Below the pieces are notes generated by a model. That model worked only from the letters and a program-made list of their open reading frames with translations, was not told the DNA's origin and did not search any database. The translations under genes were made by a program, and so were the position numbers. From contig NZ_ATHO01000167.1 in the NCBI RefSeq assembly GCF_000445065.1, positions 25,552 through 89,551 on the forward strand: DNA of 64,000 nucleotides, written 5' to 3'. Source of the DNA: Sphingobium quisquiliarum P25 (GTDB lineage Bacteria > Pseudomonadota > Alphaproteobacteria > Sphingomonadales > Sphingomonadaceae). Below, one piece after another: positions 19,133 to 27,468 of the stretch; positions within the stretch are counted from its first letter, which is position 1, and each line of letters starts with the position of its first letter.

Positions 19133-21324
19133 CCAGAAAACTGCTTCTTTCCGCCGCCGCCGCCCTGGCGCTGGCTGCGCCGATCGCTTCGCCCGTCATG
19201 GCGCAGCAGACGCTGAACGTGCGCGACGCCGACATACGGGCCTTCATCCAGGACGCGGCGCGGGTGACGGGGCGCACCTTCATCATCGACAATCGCGTGC
19301 AGGGGAAGGTGTCGGTGGTGACGGACCGGCCGCTGTCACGATCGGAATATTTCGAGATTTTCCTGTCCACCCTGCGCGCCAACGGCCTGGTCGCCGTGCC
19401 AGCGCCGGGCGGGGCCTACCGCATCCAGCCCGCCGACGGCGCGGCGGGTCAGCCGAGCGCGGTCGGGCGAGCGAGCAACCGCAACCAGTTCGTGACCGAA
19501 GTCTTCCGCCTGCGCTCCATCGATGCGGCGAGCGCGCTGGAAACGCTGCGCCCGCTGGTGAGCAAGGACGGGTCGGTGACGGCCAACCGCGCGGGCAACA
19601 GCGTGGTGGTGGCGGACTATGCCGACAATATCGGCCGCATCCGGCAGGTGATCGCGCGGATCGACCGCGACACGGCGGCGACGCAGACGGTGCTGTTGCG
19701 CAACGCCGGTGCGCGGGAGATCGCGACATCGCTCCAGGCGCTGGTGCAGAGCGGCAGCGGTGAGGGCGCGGCGCGGGCGGCGACCATCGTGCCGATCGAC
19801 AGCAGCAATGCGGTGGCGATCCGGGGCGACGCCGGAACCGTCGCGCGGCTGGCGCAGATGGCGCGCGACCTTGACCGGCAGGCGGCGAGCGGGACGGAGA
19901 TCCGCGTCTACTGGCTGGAACATGCCGATGCGGAAAAGCTGCTGCCCGTGCTGCAACAACTGGTCGGGCAATCCACCAGCCAGCCGGTGACGGCATCGAC
20001 GCCCGCAGAGGGCAGCGGAGCGCCGCCGCCTGCTGCCGCGCCTGCCGTGGCGGTTTCCGGCGGCGGATCGGGCGGCAACGGCATTTCGACGCGCGGCCCT
20101 GCGATCGTGACCCGCTATGAAGGCGCGAACGCCATCATCGTCGCGGCGAACAGCGACGTGCAGCGGATGCTGGGCGAAACGATCCGCCAGATCGACACGC
20201 GGCGCGAGCAGGTGCTGGTGGAGGCCATCATCGTCGAGATCAGCGACGCCGCCGCCAAGAAGCTGGGCGTGCAATTCCTGATCGGCAGCACCAAGACGGG
20301 CTTCGCCGCGACCAACTATTCCAATGCGCAGCCCAATCTGCTGACGCTGGCGGGGGCGGTCGGCGCCAATCAACTGGGTGAGCAGAAGACGGTCGTGGTG
20401 GCGCCGGATGGCACGCGCACGGAAACGACGACGCGGCAGAATGGCGACCTTGCCAACACCTTGCAGCAGGCGGCGGTCGACAGCCTGATGAACGCGACCG
20501 GCGGCTTTGGCGGCGTGGCGACGCGGCTGGGCAGCAATGGCATCTTCGGCGCGATCATCAATGCGGTGAAGTCGGATACGGACAGCAACATCCTGTCCAC
20601 CCCGTCCGTCATGACGATGGACAATCAGAAGGCGTCGATCCTGGTCGGGCAGCAGGTGCCGATCACCACCGGCGAGGCGCTGAGCCAGAATTTCGACAAT
20701 CAGTTCCGCACCGTCCAGCGGCAGGATGTCGGCATCAAGCTGGAGGTGAAGCCCCAGATCAACACGGGCGGCGCGATCAAGCTGTTCCTGCATCAGGAAG
20801 TGTCGAGCGTGGCTGGCCCCGTCAGCAACAACAACAGCGACCTCATCATCAACAAGCGCGAAATCGAGACGATGGTGACGGTGGACGATGGCGAGATATT
20901 GGCGCTGGGCGGCCTGCTGGACGACAATGAGCGCAAGACGATCGAGCGCATTCCGCTGCTGTCCGACATTCCGGGCATAGGCGAGCTGTTCAAGTCGCGC
21001 AGCAAGAGCCGGACCAAGACCAACCTGATGGTCTTCATCCGCCCGACGATCCTGCGGTCGAAGGAGGATGCGCAAAGGCTGACGCAGCAGCGCTATGGCT
21101 ATGTCCGCGACATGCAACTGGCGCGCAATCCCGAAGCCGAGCCCAGCATCGATGAACTGGTGCGCGACTATATGGGCGCGACGCCGCCCGCGCCGATGCA
21201 GCCGGGCGACGCGGTGGTGCAGCCCGGCGCGGCCGCGCCGGGGCAGGTGATCGAACCCACGATGCGGCAGTCGAGCGGCGTTGTGCGGCCTGTCGAGGTT
21301 CCGGCGAGCGGGGGGAGGCGGTGA
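19129..21324 (+). CDS. gspD: Type II secretion secretin (outer-membrane pore)
   Basis: 731 residues: signal peptide ending at VMAQ, N0 domain (NVRDADIRAFIQDAARVTG), N1-N3 repeats, and the secretin domain with VPITTGEAL, EVKPQIN and ALGGLLDDN motifs. A Gly/Ser/Ala-rich linker at about residues 285-320 lies within N3. The C-terminal 60 residues are rich in Pro and Ala and may be a pilotin-binding or disordered tail. No gspS pilotin gene is in the window. Confidence 0.96.
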   Translation: MTRKLLLSAAAALALAAPIASPVMAQQTLNVRDADIRAFIQDAARVTGRTFIIDNRVQGKVSVVTDRPLSRSEYFEIFLSTLRANGLVAVPAPGGAYRIQPADGAAGQPSAVGRASNRNQFVTEVFRLRSIDAASALETLRPLVSKDGSVTANRAGNSVVVADYADNIGRIRQVIARIDRDTAATQTVLLRNAGAREIATSLQALVQSGSGEGAARAATIVPIDSSNAVAIRGDAGTVARLAQMARDLDRQAASGTEIRVYWLEHADAEKLLPVLQQLVGQSTSQPVTASTPAEGSGAPPPAAAPAVAVSGGGSGGNGISTRGPAIVTRYEGANAIIVAANSDVQRMLGETIRQIDTRREQVLVEAIIVEISDAAAKKLGVQFLIGSTKTGFAATNYSNAQPNLLTLAGAVGANQLGEQKTVVVAPDGTRTETTTRQNGDLANTLQQAAVDSLMNATGGFGGVATRLGSNGIFGAIINAVKSDTDSNILSTPSVMTMDNQKASILVGQQVPITTGEALSQNFDNQFRTVQRQDVGIKLEVKPQINTGGAIKLFLHQEVSSVAGPVSNNNSDLIINKREIETMVTVDDGEILALGGLLDDNERKTIERIPLLSDIPGIGELFKSRSKSRTKTNLMVFIRPTILRSKEDAQRLTQQRYGYVRDMQLARNPEAEPSIDELVRDYMGATPPAPMQPGDAVVQPGAAAPGQVIEPTMRQSSGVVRPVEVPASGGRR

Positions 21325-21340
21325 TGCGATTGCTTCTTGC

Positions 21341-21435
21341 CGTTCGCCCGGAGCGAAGTCGAAGGGCTCTCCCGGCCAGGGAGAGGGGCTTTCGCTCCGC
21401 GCAGCACAGGGCTTCGGCTTCGCTCAGCCCGAACG
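21341..21435. repeat. Palindromic repeat between gspD and gspE
   Basis: Two arms of about 27 bp face each other, 21341-21368 and 21409-21435, built on CGTTCGCCCGGAGCG and GCTCAGCCCGAACG. An inner hairpin CTCTCCCGG/CCAGGGAGAG lies between them. It is the only sizeable gap in an operon whose other genes overlap or nearly touch. It belongs to the same dispersed family as the copies at 17314 and in gspG. Confidence 0.75.
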
Positions 21436-21444
21436 GAGGCAGGC

Positions 21445-22983
21445 GTGAGTGAGCCGCTGACAGGAGATGTTCCGCCGCACGCCGCCCCCCGCGCGGTCGA
21501 TATTCCCTATGTCTTCGCGCGCAAGCATGGGGTGGTCATGCTGCCTTCGGAGGGCGACCGGCTGACCATCGCCGTGCGCGAGGGGAGCGATCCGCGCGTG
21601 CTGCTGGAGGTGCGGCGGCATCTGGCGCGCAGCTTCGACGTGACGTTCGTCGATGCGCAGAAGTTCGACCGGCACCTGTCCGACCATTATGCGATGGAAG
21701 GGAGCGCCGCCGCCATGGCGGGGTCGCTGGACGTGGGCGCGGACGAGCTGGACATATTGGCCGCCGACATTCCCACCGCCGACGACCTGCTGGACAGCGC
21801 CGACGATGCGCCCGCCATCCGCCTGATCAACGGCATCATCGCCGAAGCGGCGCGGCAGGGCGTGTCGGACATCCACATCGAACCCTATGAGACGGGCCTG
21901 ATCGTGCGGATGCGCGTCGACGGCGTGCTGCGCGAGACGCTGCGCATGCCGCCGCACGTCGCGCCGGTGGTGGTCAGCCGCATCAAGGTGATGGCGCGGC
22001 TGGACATTGCCGAGCGGCGCGTGCCGCAGGACGGGCGCATCGGCCTGACGCTGGGCGGCAAGCTGCTGGACGTGCGCGTATCCACCTTGCCGAGCCGGGC
22101 GGGCGAGCGCGTGGTGCTGCGCATTCTCGACAAGGAGAATGCGGGCATGAACCTGGACCTGCTGGGCATGGCGGGCGCGGCGGACCGGATTTTCCGCGAG
22201 GGGTTGCAGGAGCCCAACGGCATCATCCTGGTCACAGGGCCGACCGGATCGGGCAAGACGACGACGCTCTATGCGGGCCTGCGCACGCTGAATGACGGGT
22301 CGCGCAACATACTGACGGTCGAGGACCCGGTCGAATATGCGATCGAGGGGGTGGGCCAGACGCAGGTGAACGCCAAGGTCGGCCTGACCTTCGCGGCGGG
22401 GTTGCGCGCGATCCTGCGCCAGGACCCGGACGTGGTGATGGTCGGCGAAATCCGCGACCGGGAAACGGCGGAGATCGCCGTTCAGGCGTCGCTGACGGGC
22501 CATCTGGTGCTGTCCACCGTCCACACCAATGACGCGGTGGGCGCGATCACGCGGATGCGCGACATGCGGGTCGAACCCTTCCTGCTCGCTTCCACCCTGC
22601 GCGCGGTGATCGCGCAGCGGCTGGTGCGGCGGCTGTGCCAGAATTGCCGGGAGCCGGTGCAGGCGGACAAGTCGGCGAGCGCGCTGCTGGGCTTCGATCC
22701 GGGCACGATCATATACCGCGCGCGCGGATGCGACCAGTGCAACGGCACGGGTTACAAGGGCCGGATCGGCGTGTTCGAGGCGATCCGCGTGGACGACACG
22801 ATCCGCCGCCTGATCAACGATGGCGGCGATGAATCGCTGATCGCCCGCCACGCCTTCCTGAATGCGCCCAACCTTGGGTCCGCAGCCCGCGCGCTGGTGC
22901 GCGACGGGCAGACCACGGCGGAGGAAGCCATCCGCGTATCACGGCGCGATGCGGCCGAGGTGGAAACCATCGGCGATGGCTGA
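21445..22983 (+). CDS. gspE: Type II secretion ATPase
   Basis: 512-residue hexameric ATPase that drives pseudopilus assembly. An N1E-type domain comes first, then Walker A GPTGSGKTTTLYAG, the Asp box, Walker B DPDVVMVGEIRDRETAEIA, the His box, and a zinc-binding tetracysteine domain (CQNC and CDQC near residues 398-435). The start is GTG 21445 with GGAGGC upstream; the open frame reaches back to 21337 but only through the palindromic repeat. Confidence 0.96.
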   Translation: MSEPLTGDVPPHAAPRAVDIPYVFARKHGVVMLPSEGDRLTIAVREGSDPRVLLEVRRHLARSFDVTFVDAQKFDRHLSDHYAMEGSAAAMAGSLDVGADELDILAADIPTADDLLDSADDAPAIRLINGIIAEAARQGVSDIHIEPYETGLIVRMRVDGVLRETLRMPPHVAPVVVSRIKVMARLDIAERRVPQDGRIGLTLGGKLLDVRVSTLPSRAGERVVLRILDKENAGMNLDLLGMAGAADRIFREGLQEPNGIILVTGPTGSGKTTTLYAGLRTLNDGSRNILTVEDPVEYAIEGVGQTQVNAKVGLTFAAGLRAILRQDPDVVMVGEIRDRETAEIAVQASLTGHLVLSTVHTNDAVGAITRMRDMRVEPFLLASTLRAVIAQRLVRRLCQNCREPVQADKSASALLGFDPGTIIYRARGCDQCNGTGYKGRIGVFEAIRVDDTIRRLINDGGDESLIARHAFLNAPNLGSAARALVRDGQTTAEEAIRVSRRDAAEVETIGDG

Positions 22984-24193
22984 ATATGATTATATCGCGA
23001 TCGATCCTGCGGGGAAGGAGCGCAAGGGTTCGGTCAAGGCCGGGACGATCGAGGATGCGCGCGCGCGGCTGGATGCGCGCAAGCTGTTCGTGGTGCAGCT
23101 GGAGGCAGGCGCGGCGGAGGTGGCGCGCAAGCGGGCCGGGCTGTCGCTGCGCGCGCCCCGGCTTTCGGCGAAGGAACTGACGCTATTCACCCGGCAGCTT
23201 GCCACGCTGATCCAGGTCAGCCCGCTGGAGGAGGCGCTGCGCACGATCGGGCGGCAGAGCGAGCAGGCGCATGTGCAGGCGATCGTGGGCAAGGTGCATT
23301 CCGGCGTGCTGGAGGGCCGCAGGCTGGCCGATGCGCTGGGCGCGGAGCCGAAAAGCTTCCCGCCGCTTTATCGCGCGATGATTTCGGCGGGCGAAAGTTC
23401 GGGTAGCCTGCCCACGATCATGGAGCGCCTGTCGAACCTGATGGAGCGGCAGGCGGTGATCCGGTCCAAGGTGCTGACCGCCATCGCCTATCCCAGCGTG
23501 CTGGCGGTGTTCGCCGTGTGCGTCGTCGCCGCGCTGATGATCTTCGTCGTGCCCAAGGTGGTGGAACAGTTCGATACGGTGGGGCAGGACCTGCCGCTGC
23601 TGACGCGGATGGTGATGGGGCTGTCAGCATTCCTCGCCAATTACTGGTGGCTGCTGGCGATTCTGACGGGGGTTGCCGCGCTGGGATTCTGGCGGGCGCT
23701 CAAGATCGAGGGCTTTCGCTATCGGTTCGACGCGACGCTGTTGCGCCTGCCGCTGCTGGGCCGCCTGATCCGCGACCTGCATGCGGCGCGGATGGCGCGG
23801 ACGCTGTCCACCATGGTGGCGAGCCGCCTGCCGTTGATGGAGGGGCTGCTGCTCACCACGCAGACGGTGCACAACCGGGTGCTGCGGCAGGCGTCGGAGG
23901 AGATTGTCGAGGCCATTCGCGGCGGCGGCAGCCTGTCGGCGGCGCTGCGGCGGGCGGGCGTCTTTCCGCCGCTGCTGGTCTATCTGGCGGCGAGCGGGGA
24001 GAGCGCCGGGCGGCTGGACACGATGCTGGAGCGCGCGGCCGATTATCTGGAGCGGGAGTTCGACAGCTTCACCTCCGCCGCGCTGGCCATGCTGGAGCCG
24101 GTGATCATCATATTGATGGGCGGCATTGTGGCCGTCATCATCCTGTCTATCCTGCTGCCCATCCTGCAATTGCAGAGCCTTACGGGGGCCTGA
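22976..24193 (+). CDS. gspF: Type II secretion inner-membrane platform protein
   Basis: 405 residues, normal length. Two GspF cytoplasmic helical domains alternate with three membrane helices (about residues 170-195, 218-240 and 375-400). Conserved landmarks are FTRQLATLIQVSPLEEALR, ISAGESSGSL and AASGESAGRLD. The start MAEYDYIAID lies inside the gspE end, overlapping by 8 bp. Confidence 0.95.
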   Translation: MAEYDYIAIDPAGKERKGSVKAGTIEDARARLDARKLFVVQLEAGAAEVARKRAGLSLRAPRLSAKELTLFTRQLATLIQVSPLEEALRTIGRQSEQAHVQAIVGKVHSGVLEGRRLADALGAEPKSFPPLYRAMISAGESSGSLPTIMERLSNLMERQAVIRSKVLTAIAYPSVLAVFAVCVVAALMIFVVPKVVEQFDTVGQDLPLLTRMVMGLSAFLANYWWLLAILTGVAALGFWRALKIEGFRYRFDATLLRLPLLGRLIRDLHAARMARTLSTMVASRLPLMEGLLLTTQTVHNRVLRQASEEIVEAIRGGGSLSAALRRAGVFPPLLVYLAASGESAGRLDTMLERAADYLEREFDSFTSAALAMLEPVIIILMGGIVAVIILSILLPILQLQSLTGA

Positions 24194-24202
24194 GGAGTGA
24201 AT

Positions 24203-24721
24203 ATGCGAGATTTCAAGACCGTTCGGGCCAAGCTTGCCGAAGCCCTCCGCTTCCTTGGGAAGAAGAGAAAGCCCTTCAAGCTCCGGGCGAACGGAGGTGG
24301 GCGTGGCGAAGAAGGATTTACGCTGGTCGAATTGATGGTGGTCATCGTCATCATCGGCCTGCTGGCGACGATCGTGGCGATCAACGTCATTCCGGCGACG
24401 GACACGGCGCGGGTGGAAAAGGCGAAGGCGGACATCTCGACGATCGAGCAGGCGCTGGAGCAGTATCGGCTCGATAACCTCAGCTACCCCACGCAGACCG
24501 ACGGGTTGCAGGCGCTGATCAGCCCGCCCGCTTCGCTGGCGCAGCCGCAGCGCTATCGCCGGGGCGGCTATATCAAGAAGCTGCCCGACGACCCGTGGGG
24601 CCGGGCCTATAATTATACCGTGCCCGGACGGAAGGGCGCGTTCGACATCAGTTCGCTGGGCGCGGACGGCCAGCCGGGCGGCGAGAATGAGAATGCCGAC
24701 ATCTTCTCCAGCGAGCTTTGA
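24203..24721 (+). CDS. gspG: Major pseudopilin, with an unusually long leader
   Basis: 172-residue major pseudopilin. The mature part starts at Phe of GFTLVELMVVIVIIG with Glu5, then the GspG signature region ending in a Ca-binding-type Asp-rich tail (SSLGADGQPGGENENAD). The leader is 38 residues, far longer than the usual 6-15, because a palindromic repeat element (24220-24294) is read through. The start ATG 24203 has TGAGGAG at good spacing; a GTG at 24197 is possible. Confidence 0.93.
   Translation: MRDFKTVRAKLAEALRFLGKKRKPFKLRANGGGRGEEGFTLVELMVVIVIIGLLATIVAINVIPATDTARVEKAKADISTIEQALEQYRLDNLSYPTQTDGLQALISPPASLAQPQRYRRGGYIKKLPDDPWGRAYNYTVPGRKGAFDISSLGADGQPGGENENADIFSSEL
24220..24294. repeat. 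Palindromic repeat inside the gspG leader
   Basis: Arms at 24220-24246 (CGTTCGGGCCAAGCTTG...) and 24270-24294 (...AAGCTCCGGGCGAACGG) are inverted copies of the same element found at 17314 and 21341. It is translated in frame as a Lys/Arg-rich leader. Confidence 0.7.
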
Positions 24722-24737
24722 GGCGGGGCTCCTTCCT

Positions 24738-25319
24738 ATGGCGCAGGGCCGGGCGGGGGTGGAGCGGGGAGCGAGACTCTGGGTCCCCGCCTTTGCGGGG
24801 ACGCGCTGGGGTGCCGACGAGCGCGGCTTCAGGCTTTCGGGGCGTTCCGCCGAACACGGCTTCACGCTTTCGCGCCGTTCCGCCGAACACGGCTTCACGC
24901 TGGTCGAACTGATGGTCGTGCTGACGATCATCGGCTTCATTTCGGCTGCGGTCGTGCTGGCCATTCCCGATCCGCGCGGGCGGGTGATCGAGGATGCCGA
25001 CCGCTTTGCCGCGCGCGTTGCCGCCGCGCGCGACGAAGCGGTCGTGACCTCGCGTCCCATGGGCGTTTGGGTTTCGGCATCGGGCTATGGGTTCCAGAGG
25101 CGTGAAGGGGCGCAGTGGGTGCCGGTCGAAGACAAGCCCTTCGTCACATCCAACTGGAAGGCGGGAACGCGCGCGCTGGTGGGGAAGGACGGGCGGCAGC
25201 AGATCGGATTCGATGGAACGGGGCTGCCGACCGATCCCATGAAGGTCACGCTGGCGCGGGAAGCGGAGCGCGTCGCGGTGACCGTCGACATGGCCGGGAA
25301 GGTGGCCGTGGGTGGTTAA
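24738..25319 (+). CDS. gspH: Minor pseudopilin GspH, with repeat-expanded leader
   Basis: 193-residue minor pseudopilin. The mature N-terminus GFTLVELMVVLTIIGFISAA has Phe1 and Glu5. Before it come about 52 leader residues, coded partly by a REP-like palindrome (24783-24802) and partly by a 33-bp tandem repeat (24825-24890). The repeat creates two extra GF sites (GFRLSGRSAEH and GFTLSRRSAEH). Only the last GF is followed by a hydrophobic helix, so it is the likely PilD-type cleavage site. An ATG at 24687 is also in frame but lies within gspG. Confidence 0.88.
   Translation: MAQGRAGVERGARLWVPAFAGTRWGADERGFRLSGRSAEHGFTLSRRSAEHGFTLVELMVVLTIIGFISAAVVLAIPDPRGRVIEDADRFAARVAAARDEAVVTSRPMGVWVSASGYGFQRREGAQWVPVEDKPFVTSNWKAGTRALVGKDGRQQIGFDGTGLPTDPMKVTLAREAERVAVTVDMAGKVAVGG
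24813..24902. repeat. 90-bp repeat, copy 1 (in gspH leader)
   Basis: Identical over 90 bp to 25791-25880 in gspJ. It contains two tandem 33-bp units (24825-24857 and 24858-24890) that differ at a few positions, each encoding GF(R/T)LS(G/R)RSAEH. Confidence 0.92.
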
Positions 25320-25329
25320 GTTCAGCCTC

Positions 25330-25725
25330 ATGAAGCATCCTGCTCCTGCCTGCGCGGGAAGATGGGGGAAGAAGGAGCAGGGCTTCACGCTGCTGGAGAT
25401 GCTGGTCGCGCTGGCGGTGTTCAGCCTTGCCGCGCTGGCGCTGGTGCGGTTGCAGGGGGTGACGCTGCGCACGGCGGCGGACCTGGACAGCAAGGCGCTG
25501 GGGCAGATCGTCGCGCGCAACCTGATGGTGGAGGTGCAGACCGATCCCGCCCCGCCCTCGCTGGGGAAGGAAGAGGGCGAGGTGGAGAATGGCGGCCGCC
25601 GCTGGCGCTGGAGCCGCGAGGTCAAGGCGATGGACGACAAAAGGCTGTTGCAGGTCGACCTGACCGTGGATGGCCAGCCCGGTGCTTCGCCCGTGGTGCT
25701 GAGCTTTGTGCGGGTGGTGCAGTGA
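25330..25725 (+). CDS. gspI: Minor pseudopilin GspI
   Basis: 131 residues from ATG 25330; a GTG at 25312 overlapping the gspH stop would add six. The mature N-terminus is GFTLLEMLVALAVFSLAALAL with Glu5, typical for GspI. The 18-residue leader contains an inverted repeat (25339-25347 with 25373-25381). It overlaps gspJ by one base. Confidence 0.9.
   Translation: MKHPAPACAGRWGKKEQGFTLLEMLVALAVFSLAALALVRLQGVTLRTAADLDSKALGQIVARNLMVEVQTDPAPPSLGKEEGEVENGGRRWRWSREVKAMDDKRLLQVDLTVDGQPGASPVVLSFVRVVQ
25339..25381. repeat. Inverted repeat in the gspI leader
   Basis: CCTGCTCCT at 25339-25347 is the exact reverse complement of AGGAGCAGG at 25373-25381. It is read in frame as leader sequence just before the prepilin GF site. 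Confidence 0.6.
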
Positions 25726-26486
25726 TGGATCGCCTTCCAAGTCGTGGCTCGTCGTCCTGGGTCCCCGCCTTCGAGGGGACGCGCTCGGGCGCCGACGAGC
25801 GCGGCTTCAGGCTTTCGGGGCGTTCCGCCGAACACGGCTTCACGCTTTCGCGCCGTTCCGCCGAACACGGCTTCACGCTGATCGAACTGCTGGTCGCGCT
25901 GATGATCTTCGCGATGCTGGCGGCGGCGGGCGTGCTGCTGCTGGGCAACAGCGTTTCGGCGCAGGCGCAGATCAAGACGCGGCTGGACGACATGGCGGCG
26001 GTGCAGCGCGCCAGCGGGGCGCTGGCCGCGGACCTTGGCCAGGCGGTGCCGCGCATCAGCCGCACGGAGAGCGGGACGCTCGCGCCCGCATTCTGGTCGC
26101 ACCGGCAGGGCGAGGAGATGCCGGTCATGCAGTTCGTGCGCGGCGGGTGGGACAATCTGGGCGACTTGCCGCGCCCTTCGATCCAGAAGGTCGAATATTG
26201 GGTGCGGCAGGGGCGGCTGGAGCGGCGCACCTATGCGCAGGTGGATGGCGCGGCGGGTGACGAGCCCGCGGCGCTGCTGGACCATGTCGATGACGTGACG
26301 CTGCGCTTTCGCGACGCCAAAGGGGAATGGCGCGGCGAGTGGACGCCCACCCAGCCCGACCTGATGCCGCGCGCGGTGGAGATGACGATCGCGCGCACCG
26401 GGCAGCCGCCCGTCACCCTGCGTTTTCTGGTCGGGCCGGGCCCTGCGGAAAAGCCGGTGGTGGAAGGGGAGGCGGCCCTTGGCTGA
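25725..26486 (+). CDS. gspJ: Minor pseudopilin GspJ, with repeat-expanded leader
   Basis: 253 residues from ATG 25725, which overlaps the gspI stop by one base. About 49 leader residues include a REP-like palindrome (25761-25780) and the same 90-bp segment as gspH, again with two extra GF motifs before the true GFTLIELLVALMIFAML. The body fits GspJ (DDVTLRFRDAKGEW). The open frame extends back through gspI but that is a shadow. Confidence 0.9.
   Translation: MDRLPSRGSSSWVPAFEGTRSGADERGFRLSGRSAEHGFTLSRRSAEHGFTLIELLVALMIFAMLAAAGVLLLGNSVSAQAQIKTRLDDMAAVQRASGALAADLGQAVPRISRTESGTLAPAFWSHRQGEEMPVMQFVRGGWDNLGDLPRPSIQKVEYWVRQGRLERRTYAQVDGAAGDEPAALLDHVDDVTLRFRDAKGEWRGEWTPTQPDLMPRAVEMTIARTGQPPVTLRFLVGPGPAEKPVVEGEAALG
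25791..25880. repeat. 90-bp repeat, copy 2 (in gspJ leader)
   Basis: Exact copy of 24813-24902. Flanks also match partly: both copies follow a GTCCCC/GGGGAC palindrome and a GACGCGCT stretch. Confidence 0.92.
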
Positions 26487-27468
26487 CGTCCCCAAGGCCA
26501 ATGAACGGGGCGCGGCGCTGCTGACCGTCCTGCTGCTGGTCGCGGTGATGGCGGTGGTCGCATCGACCGCGCTGGAGCGGCTGGCGCTGGCGACGCGGAT
26601 GACCGGCAATGGCGGATCGGTCGATCAGGCGCGCGCCTTTGCCGAGGCGGGGACGGAGATGGCGCGGCTGAGGATCGGCGATCTGGTCGCGGCCAGTCCG
26701 GGCAAGACGACGCTGGCGGGGAACTGGATGGGCACGGCGCAGTCCATTCCGGTGCCCGGCGGCATGGCGACCGCGCGAGTCACCGATGCGGGCAACTGCT
26801 TCAACCTCAATAGCGTGGTGGCGGGCGAGAGCGAGGCGAAGCTGACGGTGCGGCCGATCGGCATCTCGCAATTCCAGGCGCTGCTGCAAGCGCTGGGCGT
26901 CGATGCGCGGCAGGCGCAGGTCGCGGCGGCGTCGCTGGGCGACTGGATCGACACGGACAGCGTGCCCCAGCCGGGCGGCGCGGAGGATGAAGTCTATGCG
27001 CAGGCGGCGCGTCCCTATCGCGCGGCCAACCGATTCATGGTGGACCCCAGCGAGCTGCGGGCCGTGGCCGGCGTGACGCCCGCCATCTACGCCATTGTCC
27101 GGCCGTGGGTGTGCGCGTTGCCGACGGCGGATCTTTCGCCGATCAACATCAACACGCTGCTGCCGTCGCAGGCGCCCTTGTTCGCCATGCTGCTGCAAGG
27201 GCAGATCAGCGTCGCCCAGGCGCGCGAACTGCTGGCGCGGCGGCCCGCGGATGGCTACGGCAGCACGCACCAGTTCTGGGCGGGGCTGGCGAGCCAGGGG
27301 ATCACGCCGCTGGAAGAGGCCGGGCAACAGGTCAAATTGACGACAGGATTTTTCGGGGTGGAAGTGACGGTGGACGCCGGGGGAACAGAGGTGGTCGAGC
27401 AGGCGCTGATCGACGCGCGGGAAAGCCCGGCGAGGTTGATCCGCCGAAGCTGGGGGACCGGCGCATGA
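26479..27468 (+). CDS. gspK: Type II secretion minor pseudopilin GspK
   Basis: 329-residue tip pseudopilin. A short 11-residue leader precedes NERGAALLTVLLLVAVMAVV, where Gly-Ala replaces Gly-Phe and no Glu5 is present, as is normal for GspK. The large alpha domain contains the SAM-like LNINTL-type stretch (SPININTLLPSQAP). The start appears to be TTG 26479 with GGAGGCGG upstream. It overlaps gspJ by 8 bp. Unlike G-J, no repeat has entered its leader. Confidence 0.9.
   Translation: MADVPKANERGAALLTVLLLVAVMAVVASTALERLALATRMTGNGGSVDQARAFAEAGTEMARLRIGDLVAASPGKTTLAGNWMGTAQSIPVPGGMATARVTDAGNCFNLNSVVAGESEAKLTVRPIGISQFQALLQALGVDARQAQVAAASLGDWIDTDSVPQPGGAEDEVYAQAARPYRAANRFMVDPSELRAVAGVTPAIYAIVRPWVCALPTADLSPININTLLPSQAPLFAMLLQGQISVAQARELLARRPADGYGSTHQFWAGLASQGITPLEEAGQQVKLTTGFFGVEVTVDAGGTEVVEQALIDARESPARLIRRSWGTGA

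Noticed and set aside
19336..21117. 593-codon minus-strand frame
   Set aside because: Complete antisense shadow of gspD; the composition is His/Arg-rich as expected for a reversed GC-rich gene.
21424..22851. 475-codon minus-strand frame
   Set aside because: Antisense shadow of gspE with no family features.
24825..24890. Short tandem repeats that might suggest a CRISPR array
   Set aside because: Only two adjacent 33-bp units without spacers, in frame inside gspH, so they are coding duplications.
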